Positions 25,901 through 32,799 of a stretch of 64,000 bases of DNA are shown one piece after another. This stretch comes from Cepaea nemoralis. Lineage: Eukaryota; Mollusca; Gastropoda; Stylommatophora; Helicidae. The translations under genes were made by a program, and so were the position numbers. Every line of letters starts with the position of its first letter. Position 1 is the stretch's first letter. The notes beneath the pieces were generated by a model. It did not search any database. It worked only from the letters and a program-made list of their open reading frames with translations, and was not told the DNA's origin. The DNA lies in NCBI GenBank assembly GCA_014155875.1, contig JACEFZ010011693.1:43332-107331 (forward strand). The letters are read 5' to 3'.

Positions 25901-27546
25901 CTTTTCTGGACCATATCATCATCCAGCGTCAGGTCATGGTTGCCGGCTATCACCAACTTCACCTTGTGTGGCAGGGAGCCTGCAGGAGCAGCAACAACTG
26001 TCACTAAAATATCACATTTTGTCCTACCTGGGATTAAGTCACCTGCAAGTGAGTTACACTGTTTTCATGAACCTGTGGCCCAGTAGATCAGACTTTGTTT
26101 TTTATTCCTATGGTACAGTACATCTGATTTTGGCAGGCATATTTTGGTGGTTTAACAACCTGGGGTGTAGATGTATCTGCCAGTCTGTTTAGTCTGTCCT
26201 CTTATACCCTGGGGTGTTGAGGTACCTTTGTCTTGTTTAGTCTGTCCTCTTATACCCTGGGGTGTAGATGTATCTGCCAGTCTGTCCTCTTATACCCTGG
26301 GGTGTAGATGTATCTGCCAGTCTTGTTTAGTACATACCATACCACATGGTCAAGCCATCCAGGTATTTACTTCTCTGCCTTCCCTTTGTTCTTTTCCCCT
26401 CAATCTTGCCAGTTGTCACCAAGTTCTCCAATGTATTTCTTCTCACAACAGTGTCCACAAAATTGTGACTGTCTGATGTCTAATTTCTTGAACCAGTTTA
26501 CAGTTTACATCTGCTTCTTGTAGTACTTGGTCATTGGTTTTTCTGTCTGTCCATGGTATTCTTTGCGTTCTCCTCAGAAACCACATTTCTGCAGCCTTCA
26601 GATGTTTTTCAGCTTGACTGCTTATTGTCCAAGTTTCACATCCATACAAAAGTACATGTTCTATGTAGCACTTCAACACTCTTTTTCTCGTTTCAATTGA
26701 TATCTTTTTATTGGTCAGTATGTTTTTAATCTTGCAAAAGGCTATCTTCGCCATGGCGATTCTTGTTCTAATCTCTTCAAGGCATCTCCCATCAGATGTT
26801 ATGACTGTTCCAGGATATCTGTACCGATTCACTTGTTTAAGAATATTCCCATTTACTTGTATATTGCATTGTGGTATTTCCTTCTTCCTAGTGACGACCA
26901 TAATCTGCGTCTTCTTACGAATTTAATTCTAACTCCAGTTGCTCACTGTGTACAACAACGGCATCTACTAATTTCTGCAGATCCTGCTCATTGTCTGCAA
27001 TCAATACTGTATCGTCTGCATATCTAATGTTATTGATGTTTCGTCCCCCAATTATGATTCCTTTTATATTTTCTACATTTATGAAAATATTTTCACTGTA
27101 CAGGGAAAAAAAGATCTGGAGACATTACACATCCCTGTCTTACACCTCTCTTAATAGGTTGATATTGACCTAGTTCATTATCAATCTTTATGGTAGCTTT
27201 TTGTTTCCAATATATACTTTTTACAAGTCTAAGATCTTTCCCATAAATTTGTAGATCTGCAAGCATCTTCATCATGTTGCCATGTCTTACTTTATCAAAA
27301 GCCTTTGTGTAGTCAATAAAGCCAAGATGAATTCATAGACCTACCTAAAAAGTCATTAAATTCCTGGATCTTGAAGGGAAAGCCCATCTGTGTGAAGTCC
27401 CCAGCATGTAGCAGAACATCACCTGGAGGCACAACAAAGTTGTCCAGGGCCTCCACCATGCTATGAGTGTCTGATAAACATACAAACCGTACTTTGTCCT
27501 CCGAGACTGGAGTGTCAGGTTCAAGTGGGGTAACTCTTATCACTGA
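1780..27546 (-). CDS. MPPED1/2: MPPED1/MPPED2-like metallophosphoesterase, spliced gene (six exons seen, N-terminus missing)
   Basis: Class III calcineurin-like phosphodiesterase. Coding segments are 27546-27345, 25979-25870, 10924-10797, 6739-6624, 6167-6057 and 1955-1780. All five introns are GT/AG, with phases 1, 0, 2, 1, 1 that match at every junction, giving 280 residues then TGA. Metal-ligand motifs, numbered from the first residue of exon 27546, are SDTH (D26, H28), HAGDF (D50), GNHD (80-83), MTHGPP (H181) and FGHIHEG (H219, H221). Further conserved blocks are FNDFLG, LTNCIYL, GIKIYGSPW, LDKWNQIP, RAGCVELL..VQRRVKPK and a C-terminal NGSTCTL..PIVFDF. Family members are cytosolic metal-dependent cyclic-nucleotide phosphodiesterases; the activity here is inferred. 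The first exon seen begins in phase 0 after an acceptor, so roughly 50-60 N-terminal residues plus the start codon lie upstream and were not found. Introns measure about 1.4, 14.9, 4.1, 0.46 and 4.1 kb and are full of minisatellites and LINE pieces. No break was seen in the exons. Confidence 0.93.
2037..2332. repeat. 21-bp AT-rich minisatellite
   Basis: The unit is close to 'aagttgtagattaaataacc' and recurs about 14 times with point changes. It lies in the last intron of the phosphoesterase gene. Confidence 0.85.
2390..2550 (-). repeat. LINE 3'-end fragment (same family as 41895-43340 and 53850-54345)
   Basis: It shares 'cagctgagctgcgt' and several following blocks with 53930-54060. It is flanked at its 3' side by a short ttcttctt run, as in the other copies. 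No coding part remains. The rest of the intron from 2551 to 3054 shows nothing recognisable except a short cg/tg tract at 2815-2832. Confidence 0.65.
3055..3690 (-). pseudogene. 5'-truncated RTE-like LINE fragment (family R, copy a)
   Basis: On the minus strand it encodes degraded pieces of the RT C-terminal region: a 'LLYGCEA' block, an 'EKHLTVVEMWFQRKMQRTPW' block, then the 3' end with 'gccatgc/tgctgataagcg'-type sequence and a (atgatg)n tail at 3055-3100. Stops and frameshifts are present. It matches copies at 10165-10597, 10955-11650 and 26330-27328. It contains a perfect 46-bp-arm palindrome listed separately. Confidence 0.8.
3511..3606. repeat. perfect palindrome, 46-bp arms, 4-base loop
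   Basis: The left arm 3511-3556 and right arm 3561-3606 are exact reverse complements. The loop is tact at 3557-3560. The right arm has no counterpart in the related LINE copy at 26680-26730, so it was added after that LINE lineage formed. Confidence 0.95.
3751..3974 (+). repeat. SINE family 1, copy 2
   Basis: The body matches the other copies ('caggtcgctcagaaagcaat' and 'gctgatgttgactgcaatg'), with an A-rich tail at 3957-3974. A possible 7-bp target duplication, attaaac, lies at 3744-3750 and 3975-3981. The head is diverged. It is intronic and antisense to the phosphoesterase gene. Confidence 0.75.
3992..5041. repeat. 65-bp minisatellite, about 16 copies
   Basis: The unit begins 'acatggtatgcccacacgga' and repeats at exact 65-bp spacing (4058, 4123, 4188 and so on). 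Early units carry a BamHI site (ggatcc), while most units after about 4730 read ggaccc. Intronic. Minus-strand open frames here are only the translated repeat. Confidence 0.95.
5042..5576. other. intronic spacer with a tRNA-like SINE head at about 5077-5150
   Basis: At 5077-5150 there is a Pol III-like arrangement: 'tgctgcagtgg' resembles an A box and 'gtgttcaaact' a B box. A related head is at 45199-45272. A short duplication around 'acaacatatactgtac' lies at 5365-5430. Nothing else was recognised. Confidence 0.45.
5577..6056. repeat. 20-bp minisatellite of 24 units ending at a splice donor
   Basis: On the minus strand the unit is GTTGGTGCATGTATGTGAAG. It ends exactly where exon e's donor begins (6056), and every unit repeats the 'aag|gttggt' donor context. 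Unit variants carry caag in place of gaag near the exon and gaag further away. Confidence 0.95.
6057..6167 (-). CDS. MPPED1/2: MPPED-like exon e, abutting a 20-bp minisatellite
   Basis: The acceptor 'tcatatccgcag' ends at 6168; the donor is 'gttggt' from 6056, a weak match to consensus. It encodes 'GHGDLCSSNMRAGCVELL' and 'RVKPKYHLFGHIHEG' with the last metal motif. It is in phase 1 at both ends (37 codons' worth of bases). The 5577-6056 array starts at the donor itself. Confidence 0.92.
6168..6623. other. short intron between exons d and e
   Basis: A 456-bp intron with no recognised repeat. Two similar 'ttgtttagtta(a/t)tcctctt' blocks occur near 6280 and 6332. Confidence 0.5.
6624..6739 (-). 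CDS. MPPED1/2: MPPED-like exon d
   Basis: The acceptor 'gcaaaacag' ends at 6740; the donor is 'gtatgt' from 6623. It encodes 'FNMRRGAICLDKWNQIPED' and 'ILMTHGPP', which holds a metal-ligand His. It starts in phase 2 and ends in phase 1. Confidence 0.92.
6990..8575. repeat. 63-bp minisatellite, about 25 copies
   Basis: The unit starts 'aacagagtggatgattgaat' and repeats at exact 63-bp spacing (6995, 7058 and so on) with very few changes. Because 63 is divisible by three and the minus strand lacks stops, it yields a 361-residue 21-aa repeat frame. It lies inside an intron, has no exon signals and is judged non-coding. Confidence 0.95.
8577..8891 (-). repeat. SINE family 2, copy 1 (tRNA-derived)
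   Basis: On the minus strand the head has an A box TGGCAGCATGG (8879-8869) and a good B box GGTTCAACCCC (complement of 8803-8813). The body matches 29718-30015, and an A-rich tail sits at 8577-8608. A 7-bp duplication gtaatta flanks it at 8570-8576 and 8892-8898. It inserted at the end of the 63-bp array. Confidence 0.85.
8892..9245. repeat. about 81-bp tandem repeat, 4 copies
   Basis: The block 'acataattagatga' recurs at 8987, 9067 and 9149, accompanied by 'acagacagggataactacat'. Intronic. Confidence 0.85.
9246..10164. repeat. intronic stretch with two short minisatellites
   Basis: A 13-bp unit, acatgaaagtggg, repeats at 9626-9698. A 46-bp unit containing 'acatacactgtcaggaatca' repeats three times at 9748-9880. 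The rest shows no recognised feature. Confidence 0.75.
10165..10597 (+). pseudogene. RTE-like LINE 3' fragment (family R, copy b)
   Basis: The plus strand encodes 'LLYGCEG', then 'MWFLRKMQKIPWTDRKTNEQ' and 'FFGHVMRRNGLENLVTTGKI' followed by a basic 'RPRGRPRGK' block. This is the C-terminal end of an endonuclease/RT LINE protein. It finishes with the conserved 3' end and a (attg)n tail at 10579-10597. It is 5'-truncated and antisense to the host gene. Confidence 0.85.
10797..10924 (-). CDS. MPPED1/2: MPPED-like exon c
   Basis: The acceptor 'tgtttgttccacag' ends at 10925; the donor is 'gtaagt' from 10796. It encodes 'ELLTNCIYLLDSYVKVCG' and 'IKIYGSPW', both typical of the family, with the Trp codon split across the intron (phase 2). 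A LINE 3' end lies only about 30 bp upstream of the acceptor. Confidence 0.93.
10955..11650 (-). pseudogene. RTE-like LINE 3' fragment (family R, copy c)
   Basis: The reverse strand carries degraded RT C-terminal sequence, including 'MRREALESFVTTGKIEGERQ', and the family 3' end near 10960-11010. It lies about 30 bp upstream of exon c's acceptor, in the sense orientation of the host gene. It is more diverged than copies b and e. Confidence 0.75.
11651..12230. other. unannotated intronic stretch
   Basis: AT-rich, apparently single-copy. A short (atg)n run lies at 12107-12120. Nothing else was recognised. Confidence 0.4.
12235..12764. mobile_element. piggyBac-like MITE with TTAA target duplication
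   Basis: The terminal inverted repeats are exact: CCCTACCAGACC at 12235-12246 and its complement at 12753-12764. TTAA lies directly outside both ends (12231-12234 and 12765-12768), the hallmark target of piggyBac elements. The 530-bp interior has no transposase, so it is non-autonomous. Confidence 0.85.
12769..13859. other. intronic stretch, degenerate repeat and possible retroelement end
   Basis: A degenerate motif around 'acaacatgcat' recurs at 12769-12935. At 13425-13466 an 'aataaagatttttgttcgtt' block runs into a ttcgttca repeat, which looks like a retroposon 3' tail, but no body was identified. Confidence 0.4.
13860..17876. repeat. bipartite 20+20-bp minisatellite, about 4 kb
   Basis: Two related 20-mers alternate: TGTTCTGTGATAACAGTGTA and TGTTCTGTTCACACAGTGAC. 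Variants have 'tgtttagttcacacag' or 'taataagaag'. The first type occurs alone at 13860-13960, and later units alternate. A 6-bp inverted repeat, ACTGTT/AACAGT, brackets each first-type unit. It lies in the 14.9-kb intron. Confidence 0.95.
18080..18605 (-). pseudogene. RTE-like LINE reverse transcriptase core fragment (family R, copy d)
   Basis: The minus strand encodes 'MSPDLFSLYSEVIMREI' and 'NINNIQYADGTVLVMDN'. The RT catalytic YADD box has become YADG. Upstream frames are degraded. It lacks both ends. Confidence 0.8.
18606..19279. other. unannotated intronic stretch
   Basis: No repeat, ORF or RNA gene was recognised. Confidence 0.4.
19280..19870. repeat. degenerate tandem repeat of 'gaaccagtcttgaac' type
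   Basis: A roughly 48-bp unit containing 'ccagtgcttgaacgtatgtt' repeats three times at about 19385-19512. More degenerate 'tctgaaccaatcttctaac' motifs follow to about 19870. Confidence 0.65.
19918..25640. repeat. 37-bp minisatellite, about 150 copies, 5.7 kb
   Basis: The unit is made of 'gtctggatgtggtgtatgtg' followed by 'acagaagtatagacact', with c/t and a/g variants and a shortened form, 'gacaatgaatgtgg'. The shortened form recurs in pairs 144 bp apart near 21453/21597, 22888/23029 and 24179/24325, so the array has a higher-order period of about 1.3-1.4 kb. Because 37 is not a multiple of three and no phase of the minus strand has a stop, spurious frames of up to 619 codons appear. It lies in the 14.9-kb intron. 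Confidence 0.95.
25641..25869. other. intron spacer beside exon b
   Basis: Single-copy looking intronic sequence between the 37-bp array and the exon b donor. Confidence 0.4.
25870..25979 (-). CDS. MPPED1/2: MPPED-like exon b
   Basis: The acceptor 'ctcctgcag' ends at 25980; the donor is 'gtacct' from 25869. It completes the split Gly codon and encodes 'VKLVIAGNHDLTL' with the GNHD metal motif, ending 'LRKIFPIK'. It starts in phase 1 and ends in phase 0. It sits just outside the end of the 37-bp minisatellite that fills the next intron. Confidence 0.92.
26150..26335. repeat. short tandem repeat around 'tataccctggggtgtagatg'
   Basis: Three to four imperfect copies in the intron between exons a and b. 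Confidence 0.75.
26330..27328 (-). pseudogene. RTE-like LINE fragment, RT core to C-terminus (family R, copy e)
   Basis: Minus strand, 5' to 3', it encodes 'FIDYTKAFDKVRHGN', 'GVRQGCVMSPDLF', 'NINNIRYADDTVLIADN' with an intact catalytic YADD, 'RYRYPGTVITSDG', 'VLLYGCETWTISSQAEKHLK' and 'RRTQRIPWTDRKTNDQV'. Stops and frameshifts separate these blocks. It begins about 16 bp inside the intron after exon a's donor and is in the host gene's sense orientation. It is the most complete copy of this family here. Confidence 0.88.
27345..27546 (-). CDS. MPPED1/2: MPPED-like exon a (first exon seen)
   Basis: The acceptor is 'tgtttgttttacag' ending at 27547; the donor is 'gtaggt' from 27344. It encodes 67 codons plus one base and carries the first two metal-binding motifs: SDTH in 'RFVCLSDTHS', and GD in 'GDVLLHAGDF'. 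It ends in 'EFNDFL'. A 5'-truncated LINE begins only about 16 bp into the following intron. Confidence 0.93.
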
Positions 27547-27639
27547 CTGTAAAACAAACATGTCAACTCTGAGATCATGTCCCCTTGCTTGATGTGCTTA
27601 AGTGTCTACCAATCCCAGCATCCTGGTAGCTCACCCACT

Positions 27640-28130
27640 GATAGGCTACATGGAACTGGTTCAAATCTGACAACATACCTGTTGTGAGGCTACATGGACC
27701 AGGTACAAAACTGGCGGCATATCTGTTGTGAGGCTACACGGACCAGGTACAAACCTGACGGCATATCTGTGAGGCTACATGGACCAGGTTCAAACCTGAC
27801 GACATATCTGTTGTGAGGCTACACGGACCAGGTACAAACCTGACAGCATATCTATTGTGAGGCTACACGGGCCAGGTGCAAACCTGATGGCATATCTGTT
27901 GTGAGGCTACACGGGCCAGGTACAAACCTGATGGCATATCTGTTGTGAGGCTACATGGACCAGGTACAAACCTGATGACATATCTGTTGTGAGGCTACAC
28001 AGACCAGGTACAAAACTGACAACATATCTATTGTGAGGCTACATGGGCCAGGTACAAACCTGACAGCATATCTGTTGTGAGGCTACATGGACAGGTACAA
28101 ACCTGACAGCATATCTGCTGTGAGGCTACA
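27640..28130. repeat. 44-bp minisatellite, about 11 copies
   Basis: The unit contains 'gaggctacatggaccaggta' and 'catatctgttgt'. It lies upstream of exon a, probably in another intron of the same gene. Confidence 0.92.
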
Positions 28131-28134
28131 CAAA

Positions 28135-28650
28135 CTTTATTTAGCCAGACTTCTTTCACTGTCTTACATTTTCAAATTATTTGTCTATGGATTATTTTAA
28201 ATTCATCTTGCTTTTTCTAATATTCATCAGTTGTAGAATTTCCTCTGTCACCCATTTCTTCTTCACTGGCTTCTTCACGTATGGTATTATTGTCTTTGAT
28301 GTCTGTTGTATTGTCGTATGTAGCATTTGCCATTATCTATGTGTGCTGTTATACAGGGTGTATTTTTAATGACTGGTGATTTTGAAAATATTGCCGTTCC
28401 AAGTTTTGTATTTACCTTTTATGTAGCATAAACTCCACAGAGGGTGAATACGAAACTTGGAAAGGCAATATTTTAAAAAAGCCCCATTGTTATTCAAAAT
28501 ACACCCTATATTTTCATTAGTACTGTACCAATTATGTACAGTAAATATGCTTGTATCACTCATGTCCTGATTTAATTCCCAAATCTAGCTTGGTGTTTCT
28601 TGCAATCTCTTTTTAACTTCTTCACTTTTGTTCTTAGTTTTCCGATCACT
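28135..28650 (-). other. possible degraded LINE linker region interrupted by a MITE
   Basis: The reverse strand reads lysine- and glutamate-rich pieces such as 'KEVWLNKVC', which resemble the endonuclease-RT linker of RTE-like LINEs. The match is weak and broken. The MITE at 28354-28508 splits it. Confidence 0.3.
28354..28508. mobile_element. small MITE with imperfect long inverted repeats
   Basis: The left end is 'cagggtgtattttt', and the right end 'aaaatacaccct' is its complement. Inner blocks (aaaatattgcc and ccaagttt.gtatt) also pair, giving imperfect arms of about 60 bp. The ends resemble Tc1/mariner-type termini with TA outside, but the exact target duplication is unclear. Confidence 0.65.
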
Positions 28651-28689
28651 GGTACTTGGTCACTATTGGGGCTTTTGAGCCAAAATGTA

Positions 28690-29112
28690 ACAGAACAATT
28701 CTGAGGATATCATGGACAGAGAAGAAGAAACATACTGACATTCTACCAGATCTGAGAATATCATGGACAGAGAAGAATAAACATACTGACATTCTACCAG
28801 ATCTGAGAATATCATGGACAGAGAAGAAGAAACATACTGACATTCTACCAGATCTGAGAATATCATGGACAGAGAAGAAGAAACATACTGACATTCTATC
28901 AGATCTGAGAATATCATGGACAGAGAAGAAGAAACATACTGACATTCTATCAGATCTGAGAATATCATGGACAGAGAAGAAGAAACATACTGACATTCTA
29001 TCAGATCTGAGAATATCATGGACAGAGAAGAAGAAACATACTGACATTCTATCAGATCTGAGAATATCATGGACAGAGAAGAAGAAACATACTGACATTC
29101 TATCAGATCTGA
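28690..29112. repeat. 51-bp minisatellite, 8 copies, derived from LINE coding sequence
   Basis: The plus-strand unit encodes the 17-mer 'RISWTEKKKHTDILPDL', which resembles the 'RI(S/P)WTD..TN..VL' block of LINE RT C-termini. Just upstream, 28686-28720 reads 'NRTILRISWTEKK'. Because 51 is a multiple of three, both strands stay open. Confidence 0.9.
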
Positions 29113-29240
29113 ACCTTGAAGAAATCTGGCAATATGGCTCACGAACAATAGCATATCTCTGAAACTAAAATACTTGAAGAAATCTGGCAATATGGCTCAC
29201 GAACAATAGCATATCTCTGAAACTAAAATACTTGAAGAAA
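29113..29240. repeat. 61-bp direct duplication
   Basis: The segment starting 'cttgaagaaatctggcaata' is repeated twice in tandem with a partial third. A related piece lies at 29545-29590. The sequence from 29241 to 29590 is otherwise unrecognised. Confidence 0.8.
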
Positions 29241-29717
29241 TCTAGTATAACAGAGCATCTCTTTTAGTGGGTTTAATGGGTGGTGTGCAAAAGGGGAAAA
29301 GACTAGGCACGGCTGAGCATCCCGTTGGAATGTAACTAGGGACGTTCAAGCCGTGACGCGGGGAGTAGAGATAGATAGTTACCATCTGGGCCTCAAGTCA
29401 ACAACACCTATTATATTAACAACTGTCCAGAAAGTCATGTATGCTGGTTTATATTCAACGATGTATTTAACTGAATAAATATATGGAAAATACAGTCAGG
29501 ACTTTGTTTGTCTCTGCTCTATAACTGCTGCCCTATTATACTAGCAATATGGCTCACGAACAATAGCATATCTATGAAACTGAAATACTTTGGCTATATT
29601 AAACATTACAGTTGCATTGTCAATAAAAACAGGAGTACGGCAGGGTTGCCTTTTGTCACTACTGTTATTTTTACTGGCTAGAGACTGGGTTATAAAGGCA
29701 ACAATAACTATCTCCAG

Positions 29718-30015
29718 CAGGTCAGCATGGCCGAACGGATAAGAACGTGTGTTCTTAAACATCCGGTGCGCTGATGTCGAGGTAAGGGATTGAACCCCTA
29801 CACCGGAAAGTTGGACTAAAATGTTGACCTCTGATCCTTGACTTGGAGACATAAATTACACATACCTCTGAAGTCAGAGTGGGTTCGCCTGATGGAAAGG
29901 GACACTGTTAATAGTGAAAGCTAATCCACACACAACATTTAGTGCAGCACTACTAGGAGTTGTGTGTATGAACTATGCTTGAGTTCAAGTAAGCGAGTGC
30001 AAAAAAAAACAAAAA
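29718..30015 (+). repeat. SINE family 2, copy 2, nested in a LINE
   Basis: The A box is TGGCCGAACGG (29728-29738) and the B box GGATTGAACCC (29787-29797). The head resembles a tRNA-Leu/Ser 5' half. The body matches 8577-8891, and an A-rich tail is at 30000-30015. Imperfect 15-bp flanking repeats (12 of 15 identical) lie at 29703-29717 and 30016-30030. The LINE reading resumes right after it. Confidence 0.87.
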
Positions 30016-30639
30016 CATAATTACCTCCAGAAATGGAATTCAATGGAACTTAATAACGCAACTTGATGATTTGGCTTCACCGATGACATTGGACTCTGTT
30101 ACACACACAAACAAAATCAGGATAAACTAATCACACTTGATGAGAGGTCACAACAGTGAAGTCTAAAAAGTCATATAAAAAAGACAAATGGTATTGGGAT
30201 TAAACCAAGTCAATAGCAAGCCAATCTCCCTTGGTGAATGTCCAATTCAAAAGACAGAATCACACACCTGTTTTGGAAGCAGTGTGGACACACATGGGAA
30301 AGCAGACAGAGATAATACAATGAGAATGCAAGAGGCAAGACAAGCTTCCACAGCACTAAGACATGCGTGGAAGTTACAGGAAGTTACATTTGGCACCAAA
30401 CTGAGAATTGTAAACTCCTTCGTTAAATATACTGTATGGGTCAGAAGCATGGGCATCAACTGGTAGAATTACTAACTACAAATAATCACTAAATGGTGCC
30501 TGTGCAGAATAGTGGGAATCACATGGTATGACAGAATCACCAATGGAGAGCTCAAGAAGAGAACTAGACACATCCCAGTGACTCAAGAGGTGAGAACAAG
30601 ACACTGGAGTTGATTAGAACACACATTAAGAAAACCTGA

Positions 30640-32630
30640 GGACAATATAACTAGAGACTCTCTTGTCTGGAACCCACAAGATAGAACACACACTGAGAAA
30701 ACCTGGCCACAATATAACTAGAGACTCTCTTGTCTGGAACCTACAAGATAGGACACACACTGAGAAAACCTGGCCACAATATAACTAGACACTCTCTTGT
30801 CTGGAACCCACAAGATAGAACACACACTGAGAAAACCTGGCCACAATATAACTAGACACTCTCTTGTCTGGAACCCACAAGATAGGACCATCCATCCATC
30901 CATCATGTGCCATGCCGGTAAGCGTGGGCGGTCATGTTCTGCCACAAGATAGGACACACACTGAGAAAACCTGAGGACAATATAACTAGACACTCTCTTG
31001 TCTGGAACCCACAAGATAGAACACACACTGAGAAAACCTGGCCACAATATAACTAGACACTCTCTTGTCTGGAACCCACAAGATAGGACCATCCATCCAT
31101 CCATCATGTGCCATGCCGGTAAGCGTGGGCGGTCATGTTCTGCCACAAGATAGGACACACACTGAGAAAACCTGAGGACAATATAACTAGACACTCTCTT
31201 GTCTGGAACCCACAAGATAGAACACACACTGAGAAAACCTGGCCACAATATAACTAGACACTCTCTTGTCTGGAACCTACAAGATAGAACACACACTGAG
31301 AAAACCTGGCCACAATATAACTAGACACTCTCTTGTCTGGAACCTACAAGATAGAACACACACTGAGAAAACCTGGCCACAATATAACTAGAGACTCTCT
31401 TGTCTGGAACCTACAAGATAGGACACACACTGAGAAAACCTGGCCACAATATAACTAGACACTCTCTTGTCTGGAACCTACAAGATAGGACACACACTGA
31501 GAAAACCTGGCCACAATATAACTAGAGACTCTCTTGTCTGGAACCTACAAGATAGAACACACACTGAGAAAACCTGGCCACAATATAACTAGACACTCTC
31601 TTGTCTGGAACCTACAAGATAGGACACACACTGAGAAAACCTGGCCACAATATAACTAGACACTCTCTTGTCTGGAACCCACAAGATAGAACACACACTG
31701 AGAAAACCTGGCCACAATATAACTAGACACTCTCTTGTCTGGAACCCACAAGATAGGACCATCCATCCATCCATCATGTGCCATGCCGGTAAGCGTGGGC
31801 GGTCATGTTCTGCCACAAGATAGGACACACACTGAGAAAACCTGAGGACAATATAACTAGACACTCTCTTGTCTGGAACCCACAAGATAGAACACACACT
31901 GAGAAAACCTGGCCACAATATAACTAGACACTCTCTTGTCTGGAACCCACAAGATAGGACCATCCATCCATCCATCATGTGCCATGCCGGTAAGCGTGGG
32001 CGGTCATGTTCTGCCACAAGATAGGACACACACTGAGAAAACCTGAGGACAATATAACTAGACACTCTCTTGTCTGGAACCCACAAGATAGAACACACAC
32101 TGAGAAAACCTGGCCACAATATAACTAGACACTCTCTTGTCTGGAACCTACAAGATAGAACACACACTGAGAAAACCTGGCCACAATATAACTAGACACT
32201 CTCTTGTCTGGAACCTACAAGATAGAACACACACTGAGAAAACCTGGCCACAATATAACTAGAGACTCTCTTGTCTGGAACCTACAAGATAGGACACACA
32301 CTGAGAAAACCTGGCCACAATATAACTAGACACTCTCTTGTCTGGAACCTACAAGATAGGACACACACTGAGAAAACCTGGCCACAATATAACTAGAGAC
32401 TCTCTTGTCTGGAACCTACAAGATAGAACACACACTGAGAAAACCTGGCCACAATATAACTAGACACTCTCTTGTCTGGAACCTACAAGATAGGACACAC
32501 ACTGAGAAAACCTGGCCACAATATAACTAGACACTCTCTTGTCTGGAACCTACAAGATAGAACACACACTGAGAAAACCTGAGGTCAATATAACTAGACA
32601 CTCTCTTGTCTGGAACCCACAAGGCAAACA
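30640..32630. repeat. 67-bp minisatellite grown from a LINE C-terminal segment
   Basis: Units start 'gatag(a/g)acacacactgaga' with exact 67-bp spacing (30680, 30747 and so on). Each translates to 'HTLRKPGHNITRHSLVWNPQ', the RTE LINE end block. A variant 67-bp unit carrying foreign sequence occurs at 30881, 31082, 31752 and 31953. A block of 13 units (871 bp) is duplicated, with 30747 corresponding to 31618. Confidence 0.95.
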
Positions 32631-32799
32631 AAATAGCAGCATACCTAAAACACATGGATAAGAGAATTACAGAAATTAATAATTGGAGGACATGGAGGGA
32701 TCTGCAGGAGAAAGGAGGGCTGGGCCTGGTTTGCTTGAGGGCAAATGTCTCAATGGGGAATAAAGTGCAATAGCAGAAGAAAAAGAAGAAACATCTCAG

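Larger units (their letters stand above)
29591..32795 (+). pseudogene. RTE-type LINE (family B) with nested SINE and internal minisatellite
   Basis: The plus strand encodes, in order: 'KTGVRQGCLLSLLLFLLARD' (29615-29700); after the SINE, 'NGIQWNLITQLDDLASP' (30040-30090), corresponding to the RT catalytic region; 'CFGSSVDTHGKADRDN' (30268-30320); 'WKLQEVTFGTKLRIVNSFVK'; 'WCLCRIVGITWYDRITNGEL'; then 'HTLRKPEDNITRDSLVWNPQ' (30629-30672). From there the coding sequence is expanded as a 67-bp array and resumes after 32620 with 'TWRDLQEKGGLGLV', ending in an (aag)-rich tail near 32775-32795. Many stops and frameshifts make it non-functional. Confidence 0.82.

Noticed and set aside
29718..29800. 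Functional tRNA-Leu/Ser gene
   Set aside because: A and B boxes are present, but the arms do not pair as a cloverleaf and the sequence continues into a SINE body with an A-rich tail.
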